Below are positions 1-5,756 of a stretch of DNA of 11,522 nucleotides, one piece after another; positions within the stretch are counted from its first letter, which is position 1; every line of letters starts with the position of its first letter. The notes below the pieces were generated by a model that made no database searches, had not been told where the DNA came from, and saw nothing but the letters and a program-made list of their open reading frames with translations. The translations under genes and the position numbers were made by a program. Where the stretch lies: NCBI GenBank assembly GCA_965369325.1, contig CBDUQI010000190.1:1-11522 (forward strand). The letters are read 5' to 3'. The stretch comes from CBDUQI01 sp965369325 (lineage in GTDB: Bacteria; Pseudomonadota; Gammaproteobacteria; Steroidobacterales; JBCBZW01).

Positions 1-283
1 GTTGCCGCGTGTGCGCATCGATCGGGGCTATGGGCGAGCAACCTTGAGTCTGGAAGGATCGTTGTTTCAAGAAGGTTTGGTGATGATTAGTTTCGATTCA
101 CCGGACCGGTCACTCAATCGTTTGCCCGGCGACATTATCTCTATCCGCTTCCCGACCTCGGCCAATGTGCCCTCTGGCACCTCCTCAGCGGTGTGGCTCG
201 ATCCAGCGCTTAGCTTTGTGACGGCCGCCAACGGTCAGGTGTTGCCGATAGAACTGGAAGGCGATATTTGGGTGTTTGAATAA
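1..283 (+). CDS. C-terminal end of cohesin-like domain protein (5' partial)
   Basis: The reading frame is open from the window edge to the TAA at 281-283, so only the last ~93 residues are visible and the real start lies upstream. The visible part is beta-rich with no membrane segment. The stretch from residue ~42 on (PGDIISIRFPTSANVPSG, then an acidic/aliphatic stretch with NGQVLPIELEGDIWVF) follows the end of type I cohesin-like domains: a G-D-hydrophobic strand, a 'vpaGt.s.l' turn, a 'd.nG..i' turn, and a final 'G.i.V' strand. Outside cellulosomes such domains occur in many exported bacterial proteins, often next to dockerin or sorting modules, so no cellulose-related role is implied. The gene converges on the CHAT gene with only 15 bp between stop codons. 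The domain call is from pattern memory and is moderately secure; nothing can be said about the missing N-terminus. Confidence 0.7.
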   Translation, partial: LPRVRIDRGYGRATLSLEGSLFQEGLVMISFDSPDRSLNRLPGDIISIRFPTSANVPSGTSSAVWLDPALSFVTAANGQVLPIELEGDIWVFE

Positions 284-298
284 GTGTTGCGGGGTGCC

Positions 299-2863
299 TC
301 ATGCAGGCGGGCGCGATCGTCGGCGGTGTAGATATAACCCAGCCAGCCCGATGAGCAAGGTCAGCGCGGTTGCCAAAAGCGGTAGGCGCTGTGTGCCACG
401 CGCGCCTGGCAGCGGTCGGTAGCTCGCGTTGCCTATCAGCACGTAGGCCGACCAGACGGCTGGTTCGCGCCAGTCCGCATCTTCGCGTAGCCGTTGTTTC
501 GCATGCCGCAATGCCTGACCCACGCTCTCGCCTTTCTCAAGGAAGTAGTAGAACTGCCGCATGAAAGCGGCCGTGACCGCGTCGTCGACCGCCCACAACG
601 TCGCGACAGTGCTTTGTGCACCTGCGCCCAGCAGTGCCCCCGTCAACGTGCTGAATGCGTCTGCACGAGCATCAGGTGAATAGGCCGTTTGGCAGGCTGC
701 AAGCACCGCCAATCCGACCCGCATATCCATGCGAGCGAGTTCAGCGGCGTACAGAATGCCGTCATGTTCATCGTCGGCACTCAGCAGCACCACCGCACGC
801 TTGGCCACATTGTCGATTAAGGCGTGTGTGCCCAGATGCAAGATACGTGTGCCGCGCTGTACGACGCGCCGCAATGCACTTTCGCTTGCTGCATCACCAT
901 ACAAGGCCATACTGCTGTCCGGGCGTTCCGCGCTTATCGCATCAACAGACGCCCGCGCGGCAGGCAGTGGTGCCAGCGCAAAGCCGCTGTGGGCGATGAG
1001 CTGGGTATAAAGGGGGCCCTGTTGCGGTGGCGTTGGGTCGGCGAGTCCGGCAAACGTATGTTCTGAGGTCACGTTCGCTTCCGACCGGGTTGCCAGGAAA
1101 GCGGCACTCGGCAGGTAGGCGAGCGCATAGCGCTCCAGCAGCGGGTGACCACCAGCATCAGGCAAAGCACTGAAGGGCACTTGCCAGAGCGGGCCGTCCA
1201 GGCCGATCCATAGAGTCGACTCGGTGCCTATTTCTGGCAGATCGGGCAGCAGTAAGCCGCTCAGTTGTTGAAGCTGCTCAGCGGACACAGCCTGTCCGCT
1301 GGCAAACGCCTGATGAACCCGGCTGATAGCGGTAGCAATAGGAGCCAATGGCCCGAGGTCAGTTGCGTTGAGGCCGGATCCGGTAAGCACAAAGCGAATA
1401 AGCCGCTCATGCACCACCAGATACTCAAGAAGGTGAGCCCCTCGCAACAACTGGGTCTGCAACCCACCGAGTGCGGGCATTTGGCTCAGCCGTTGCCCGG
1501 CAATACTGGTGCTCTCTGCCCCAAGCAAATCCATCAATACACGCGCTTTGGCCTGTTGAGCGAGCGCAAAGGCCTGGGTCGTGTGATAGTCCCGATCGCC
1601 GCGATCGGCCAGCACAAGGTGGCTGGCGATCGCTGCCTGATACACACGCCCTTTGTCATCGAAGTACCCCTCTCGTAGCGAGAGACGAGTAATGTCTTCG
1701 CGCACCCGTTCGATATCTTCAATCGCAAGCGCGAAAGCACGTAGTGCTTCGACATGTCGCCCTTGTTGTCGCGCGACCTCGCCCAACCCGAATTGAGCAG
1801 GCCATTGTTTTTCTCCTGCGCCTGTCTTAACCGCGATACTTAGTGACTGCGTAAAATGAGGTTGTGCCAGCGCGAACTGACTGCGCCGCAGTGCCAGTTC
1901 GCCCAGATAAAAATGATCGTTGATCTGTTCGTTGTGATCCTCGGCCTGCTGCGCAAGGGACAACGCCTCGTTAAGAGCAGTGCTGGCCTGCGCTGGCTGC
2001 CCCAGATCGTACATATAGGCCAGCGCAATGTTCAGGTAGACATTGGATAATGAGGCGCGGGCGCCCAGTTCTTCGTAACGTTGGCGTGCATCTTCGAAGC
2101 GCTCAATCGCCAGATGCGGATCACCTAGGTTGCGGTACACCACACCGCGGTTCACCTCTAGGGCCGCATTGCCCCACGCGTCAAGCGCATCCCGTTGCTC
2201 GGCCACCTCCTGATAAAGCCCACGCGCTGCTTCGAATGCACTGACGCGCTCCATGACCACGGCCTGGTTCAGTCGTGAGAGCTGCATCTGCGTGCCGGCC
2301 CAGTCTGCCTCGTGATGTTTGCTCGCGAGCGCTTGACTCTCCTCCAGATACCTCAGCGCATGAGAGTACTGCCCGGCTTCCGTCGCAAGCATCCCCAGGT
2401 TACTTAGGTTAACGGCGCTTGCATGCGAATCTGCCAGTTGCGTGTTGATATTTAACGCCTGTTCGTAGATCTGTTTCGCCTCATCGAAGTTGCCAAGATG
2501 TTGATTGACCAGCGCCAGATTGTTGAGGCTGCGTGCCAGACGCCGCGTGAGTGCTAGCGACCGGCGTAATTCAACTGCACGTTGGCAATGCCTTAGAGCC
2601 GGCCGGTAGTTGCCGAAGTTCATTGCAATCACGCAGGCGTTGTTGTGAGCGGTGGCTGTATCAGCGGCTGGAATATCTTCTTTTAACGCTTGCTCGTAAA
2701 GGTCCAGCGCCGACTGATAGTCACCCGCGCCGTGTTGTTCGCGTGCCTGAGACAATGTCGATTCTGATACGGGCGCGTTGGCGGTATCTGCTATCACGTA
2801 CCCGCCGTGCAGCAACGCGCACAACGACAGGATGCTGATTAGCGGCGCGCCGGCTAATTGCAC
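299..2863 (-). CDS. Exported, membrane-anchored TPR-CHAT domain protein (predicted caspase-like peptidase)
   Basis: 854 aa. Residues 1-25 form a hydrophobic export signal. Residues ~35-390 are a run of tetratricopeptide-like helices (for example AREQHGAGDYQSALDLYEQAL at ~40-60, SLNNLALVNQHLGNFDEAKQ at ~112-131). Residues ~540-813 form a CHAT domain (caspase HetF associated with TPRs). The predicted catalytic pair is intact: His680 in ILHLGTHAL and Cys724 in VLAACQTA; the typical GALLGAGAQSTVATLW block follows at 742-757. A hydrophobic segment at ~827-845 is followed by HRRRSR, giving a C-terminal anchor with a positive cytoplasmic tail, so TPR and CHAT would face the periplasm. CHAT proteins are clan CD cysteine peptidases that usually cut host or partner proteins; the substrate here is unknown. 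The GTG start is the only usable start between the upstream in-frame stop (~2939-2941) and the signal; it has only a weak Shine-Dalgarno site, and the n-region lacks Lys/Arg, which is unusual. Domain call is strong; peptidase activity is inferred. Confidence 0.92.
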   Translation of the reverse strand: MQLAGAPLISILSLCALLHGGYVIADTANAPVSESTLSQAREQHGAGDYQSALDLYEQALKEDIPAADTATAHNNACVIAMNFGNYRPALRHCQRAVELRRSLALTRRLARSLNNLALVNQHLGNFDEAKQIYEQALNINTQLADSHASAVNLSNLGMLATEAGQYSHALRYLEESQALASKHHEADWAGTQMQLSRLNQAVVMERVSAFEAARGLYQEVAEQRDALDAWGNAALEVNRGVVYRNLGDPHLAIERFEDARQRYEELGARASLSNVYLNIALAYMYDLGQPAQASTALNEALSLAQQAEDHNEQINDHFYLGELALRRSQFALAQPHFTQSLSIAVKTGAGEKQWPAQFGLGEVARQQGRHVEALRAFALAIEDIERVREDITRLSLREGYFDDKGRVYQAAIASHLVLADRGDRDYHTTQAFALAQQAKARVLMDLLGAESTSIAGQRLSQMPALGGLQTQLLRGAHLLEYLVVHERLIRFVLTGSGLNATDLGPLAPIATAISRVHQAFASGQAVSAEQLQQLSGLLLPDLPEIGTESTLWIGLDGPLWQVPFSALPDAGGHPLLERYALAYLPSAAFLATRSEANVTSEHTFAGLADPTPPQQGPLYTQLIAHSGFALAPLPAARASVDAISAERPDSSMALYGDAASESALRRVVQRGTRILHLGTHALIDNVAKRAVVLLSADDEHDGILYAAELARMDMRVGLAVLAACQTAYSPDARADAFSTLTGALLGAGAQSTVATLWAVDDAVTAAFMRQFYYFLEKGESVGQALRHAKQRLREDADWREPAVWSAYVLIGNASYRPLPGARGTQRLPLLATALTLLIGLAGLYLHRRRSRPPA

Positions 2864-3070
2864 CGGAAAGGTCCGTTGCGCTCCCCCGCGAGGAAGTTGT
2901 ATTGCATGTGTATGCGTGCTGCCTGGGCGTTGGTGCGGTTACCACGCTCCGCAGTCCACGCCGGGAGATTACTGTTCCGTTCTGATGGCCACTGCGTCTC
3001 AATCAATGTAGCACCCAGTGATACGACAACACTCGCTGGATACTAAACGTATGGTTTGGCACAAAGCAAC

Positions 3071-3076
3071 AGGGGA
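3071..3076 (+). promoter_or_regulatory. Ribosome binding site deciding the 3083 start
   Basis: AGGGGA lies 6 nt before the ATG at 3083. It is the best Shine-Dalgarno match near this gene and supports the ATG over the upstream in-frame TTG at 3056. Confidence 0.65.
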
Positions 3077-3082
3077 CTAAGG

Positions 3083-3469
3083 ATGAAGAACGTTTTAGCA
3101 AGTATAGCGCTAATTGGGGCGGCTGCATTCGCCGCACCAGTGATGGCTGGCGGCGGCGGCCCTTTCGAGGCAGAGGTGGATTGCGATGGTGTGTTTAACC
3201 CGGCTGACACGGTTGCCTGGCAAATCCGTTTTGAAAACCAATTGTTCCAATCGCAAACACTGGATGTGGATATCAACATCAATGTACCCGCCATCGGAAC
3301 GATTAACCTGATTAACGTGACCTTCAATCTTGGGCCGAATCAGGATTTGGCGATTCCGCGCACGCTGCAGTTGCCGGCCGGGGCGCCGCGCGGCCAGTAT
3401 CAGTTTGTCATTACGGCGAACTCAGGTGCTGCGAGCACCTTCGATACGTGTAGCTTCGATGTAATCTAA
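3083..3469 (+). CDS. Small secreted beta-rich protein of unknown function
   Basis: 128 aa from the ATG at 3083, chosen over an in-frame TTG at 3056 because AGGGGA lies 6 nt upstream of the ATG and the ATG begins a textbook signal peptide (MKNVLASIALIGAAAFAAPVMA, cleavage after residue ~22). The predicted mature protein starts with four glycines and is ~106 residues of alternating hydrophobic strands, rich in Asn, Ile and Val (LDVDININVPAIGTINLINV). It has two cysteines, Cys34 and Cys123, near the two ends, suitable for a disulfide closing a beta-sandwich. There is no membrane segment after the signal. I do not recognise the family. It is transcribed divergently from the CHAT gene across a ~220-bp gap, so the two could share a regulatory region. 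It could be a periplasmic or secreted structural subunit; no enzymatic motif is visible. Confidence 0.8.
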   Translation: MKNVLASIALIGAAAFAAPVMAGGGGPFEAEVDCDGVFNPADTVAWQIRFENQLFQSQTLDVDININVPAIGTINLINVTFNLGPNQDLAIPRTLQLPAGAPRGQYQFVITANSGAASTFDTCSFDVI

Positions 3470-3474
3470 TCGTT

Positions 3475-3538
3475 GCTGGCGCCGGTATCCCGCCCTGTGT
3501 GTGCGGCGGGATACCGCTTCGGAGATTACGGCGCCAGC
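3475..3538. terminator. Nested inverted repeat between convergent genes, possible factor-assisted terminator
   Basis: Two perfect inverted repeats are nested. The inner stem is CGGTATCCCGCC (3483-3494) with GGCGGGATACCG (3505-3516), 12 bp around a 10-nt loop rich in GT. The outer stem is GCTGGCGCC (3475-3483) with GGCGCCAGC (3530-3538), sharing base 3483 with the inner stem. It begins 5 nt after the stop of the small secreted protein gene and faces the convergent SdrD-B gene. No T-tract follows on either strand, so it is not a classical intrinsic terminator. It could be a transcript-end stabiliser, a bidirectional stop or a REP-like element. The remaining convergent gap to 3694 shows no other feature. 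Confidence 0.5.
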
Positions 3539-3694
3539 CCATTGGTCACAGCGGTTTGATCCAGGGCAGGAACTCGTGCAGTTAGCATGGGCGTATTTGA
3601 ACTCGGCCAGCGGGGCGAGACCGCGATCGTCGGCAAGGCAGGTTCACTGGAAATCTGGTAGTCGGCTGTCTCTCAATCCTGCAGTAGTGGGGCC

Positions 3695-4546
3695 TTAGTC
3701 GCAGACCATCGTGCCATTTCGTGTTTCGAAGCCCGCCAGTTCCCAACTGGTGATGCACGGGCCATCGCACCATTGGCTCTTGTTGCGATTGCCCTGCGGT
3801 TGAGCGCAGTCTTCCGGGCCATTCATGTAGTTGTCTGAGCATGAGAGGTGAAAGGACGAGTGGCCGAGCAGGCTGTTGGTGCCAGCCTGGAAAATCTCCC
3901 AAATCACGTCTTTTTTGGCTCCGGTCAGATCCACCGTGAGGATCTCGCCAATCTGAACGTGGTCGATGTCGGCCATTACCGACCGATGGGGCTTGCCATT
4001 GTGGATAACCACCCGCACGGCCTGCAGGCCATTCCACTTAAGTGTCAGACTCTCAATCGACCCATCGCATGTGCTCACCTGAGTCCGCGACTGGGTCTGG
4101 AAAATCCCGATGTCAAGGCCGTTGATGACAGTGTCGTCCTCAGCAAGGCGCACCGGAATCAACGATCCGTCCTGCAGCGCATCGCTGTCGAGTTCCGGAT
4201 CGTTACCTTGCCATGGCAAGGTAAGTTCAAAGTTTGCCGGCAAACTGTCTTCATGCAAATCGACCCAATAATGACCTGCGCACAATGCGGCGAAGGAATA
4301 GCTGCCTTCTGCATCTGTGGAGATAAATCTGATCGGTTCCGAAGCATCGTCTTTGTACAATGCCATTACGACGTTCTCAATGCCCGACTCATCCAGGTCC
4401 TGGACCCCGTTTTGATTAAGGTCGTCAAACACGAAATCGCCTATGGCGCCTTGGCAACCTCTGATTCCGCTACCGACGATTTCTCCCGAGGCAGGGGAAT
4501 TCACTGAGAGCAAGGCAGCAATAAATAGCAAGTGGGGTTTGTTCAT
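3695..4546 (-). CDS. Secreted SdrD-B domain protein with C-terminal DUF7467-like module
   Basis: 283 aa. Residues 1-21 look like a Sec signal peptide (MNKPHLLFIAALLSVNSPASG). Residues ~34-149 form one SdrD-B (Cna-B-like) domain: GDFVFDDLNQNGVQDLDESGIENV carries the Asp/Asn-rich calcium-binding loop of the family, STDAEGSYSFAALCAGHYWV is the central strand pair, and LDIGIFQ ends it. Residues ~160-273 resemble the DUF7467-type module: IESLTLKWNG, a basic stretch, then SFHLSCSDNYMNGPEDC and a final WELAGFE. The same H-x-SCS...Y...QP.G...W...GF pattern occurs in the 1407-aa protein of this window (residues ~940-1048), so the two share two module types. Eight cysteines sit in the protein, mostly in the C-terminal half, suggesting disulfides and export. 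No C-terminal anchor is visible. The ATG has only a weak Shine-Dalgarno site. It lies 57 bp after the DUF6502 gene on the same strand, without a visible terminator between them, so co-transcription is plausible. Role probably structural or adhesive; inferred. Confidence 0.85.
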   Translation of the reverse strand: MNKPHLLFIAALLSVNSPASGEIVGSGIRGCQGAIGDFVFDDLNQNGVQDLDESGIENVVMALYKDDASEPIRFISTDAEGSYSFAALCAGHYWVDLHEDSLPANFELTLPWQGNDPELDSDALQDGSLIPVRLAEDDTVINGLDIGIFQTQSRTQVSTCDGSIESLTLKWNGLQAVRVVIHNGKPHRSVMADIDHVQIGEILTVDLTGAKKDVIWEIFQAGTNSLLGHSSFHLSCSDNYMNGPEDCAQPQGNRNKSQWCDGPCITSWELAGFETRNGTMVCD

Positions 4547-4603
4547 CCGATTAGTACCAGAATATGGTTGTTGTTCACCGCGTAGGGGCGTAGTGGTTTT
4601 GGG

Positions 4604-5464
4604 TCAGGGCATAGTGTCTTGCGAACCCGAGGGGCTTATCTGGTAGACACCAGTACCCACCCGGATCAGTTCATCGTCTTCATCTCGCCGCTCGTGGGCG
4701 GCCAGCCAATTGTCGACCCGCTCCAGAAACTGTTGCCCTTCAACCTGGAGGAAGTCGTGAAATTCAGGGAGGTCGCTAGCGTGGATAAGTTGGTTGGTGG
4801 CCGTGCGCTCGAGCCGGCGGGCTTCCTCGCCGCTCAGATACAAGTTGTGTTTTCCCGTTTCAGCCAGATCAGCAACCGCGAGGCAGACTCGGGCCCACGA
4901 TGCCGGATCGGTCGGGGCGGGCGTATAGAATCGTGTCACCACTCGCAAGCCACCATCCTCAGTCGCCTCGATGGCCCCAACCTCCAGCAGTTCTTTCAGC
5001 ATGGCCGTCGCGGGCACCACCTTGCCGCTGTAACGCTCGTAGAGCCCGGCGAAACTGGCACTACCGCCTGTTTCGCGCAGAACTCGTGGGGCGCCGTCAG
5101 CGTCAACGAACTCGGGATCGGTGTGCCAACCGAGCAGAATGCGCGCAGCATGGCGCAAGTGATCGTAGCTGTTTGCCGCAGGCGAGGTAGCCGGGGAGGT
5201 CAGATGCTCGCGTTCGCGCTTGACTTGAGGGCGAGATAAGCCCGTGAGAATGGCGATCCGAGAGGTGCTGGTTAGCTGCCCGCCACTGCCGAACTCGGTG
5301 GCGGCCACCCGGACGTAGACGCTTTTTGCGATGTTGGCAAAATGCATGTAAGGCATTCCCCCTCGCAGCAGCAGGCCAATGATCGGTTGCAGCATCTTTC
5401 GACACATGCGCTCCAGCAATCGCACATGCCTGCCTTCTACACTGTTGGCCTGTATCGGGTTCAT
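4604..5464 (-). CDS. DUF6502 family protein, probable winged-helix regulator
   Basis: 286 aa, no signal peptide or membrane segment, so cytoplasmic, unlike its neighbours. Residues ~15-90 match the conserved start of the DUF6502 family: LLERMCRKMLQPIIGLLLRG, then PYMHFANIAKSVYVRVAATEF, then TSTSRIAILTGLSRPQVKRERE. The last segment reads like the recognition part of a helix-turn-helix (S-R-I-A-x-L-T-G-L-S-R-x-x-V). The middle (~100-200) includes a second helix-turn-like region (PATAMLKELLEVGAIEATEDGGLRVVTRFY) typical of a winged helix. The family has no established function known to me; DNA binding is inferred. From memory, members often sit beside genes for exported proteins. Here the gene lies directly upstream of a secreted SdrD-B gene (57 bp) and behind the terminator of the large SdrD-B/DUF11 gene. 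The ATG at 5464 has a weak, distant GAGG; in-frame Met20 or Met24 are possible but would cut the conserved N-terminus. Confidence 0.85.
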   Translation of the reverse strand: MNPIQANSVEGRHVRLLERMCRKMLQPIIGLLLRGGMPYMHFANIAKSVYVRVAATEFGSGGQLTSTSRIAILTGLSRPQVKREREHLTSPATSPAANSYDHLRHAARILLGWHTDPEFVDADGAPRVLRETGGSASFAGLYERYSGKVVPATAMLKELLEVGAIEATEDGGLRVVTRFYTPAPTDPASWARVCLAVADLAETGKHNLYLSGEEARRLERTATNQLIHASDLPEFHDFLQVEGQQFLERVDNWLAAHERRDEDDELIRVGTGVYQISPSGSQDTMP

Positions 5465-5634
5465 ATCTACTGCAGCCTCGTCTGAACCGCAGCGACCTGC
5501 ACCTGTTAAGTGCTGTTCGCCCAGCGGTATGAATCTACGATGGATATTACCACATCAAGTTGCATCTTATTCACTCAACTATATCGATACTCATCCAAAC
5601 TGGAGACGAATAATCAATAAGTTGCAGGTGATAC
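5465..5634 (-). other. Intergenic region upstream of the DUF6502 gene
   Basis: No gene is visible in this stretch between the DUF6502 start and the terminator of the large secreted-protein gene. It is AT-richer than the flanking coding DNA and must hold the promoter for the DUF6502 (-SdrD-B) unit. I found no convincing -35/-10 pair. The octamer AAGTTGCA occurs twice, at 5557-5564 and 5619-5626, 62 bp apart, which may be chance or a regulator half-site. Confidence 0.4.
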
Positions 5635-5637
5635 GGT

Positions 5638-5672
5638 AAAAAAAGGCCGTTTGGTGTTACCAAACGGCCTTT
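5638..5672 (-). terminator. Intrinsic terminator of the 1407-aa secreted protein gene
   Basis: Read on the minus strand there is a perfect 14-bp stem, AAAGGCCGTTTGGT paired with ACCAAACGGCCTTT, with a 3-nt loop, followed directly by a run of seven T (the A-run 5638-5644 on the plus strand). It lies about 85 bp after the TAA of the large gene at 5757, the expected place. On the plus strand only three T follow the stem, so it is mainly a minus-strand terminator. It separates the large gene from the DUF6502 gene, making read-through between them unlikely. Confidence 0.92.
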
Positions 5673-5756
5673 ACCTCAGGCCGCCGCCCCAGGTGGTCAT
5701 CCAGCCTTCCTTTGCTGGCTTCGCGTGACCGCCCTTGGCTTCCGACCCTCCTGTCG

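Noticed and set aside
312..324. CGCGATCGTCGGC repeated at 3622-3634
   Set aside because: A 13-base match in GC-rich DNA, one copy being coding for an Arg-rich tail; no flanking similarity, so probably chance.
2929..2939. GTTGGTGCGGT shared with 11431-11441, upstream of two minus-strand genes
   Set aside because: An 11-base match is expected several times by chance in a window this size, and its distance to the two start codons differs.
3056..3082. TTG start nine codons upstream for the small secreted protein
   Set aside because: The ATG at 3083 has AGGGGA at good spacing and begins a standard signal peptide.
3848..4507. Plus-strand open frame of 219 codons
   Set aside because: It lies entirely antisense to the SdrD-B gene, whose minus-strand translation has a signal peptide and recognisable domains.
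4619..5239. Plus-strand open frame of 206 codons
   Set aside because: It is antisense to the DUF6502 gene, which has clear family motifs.
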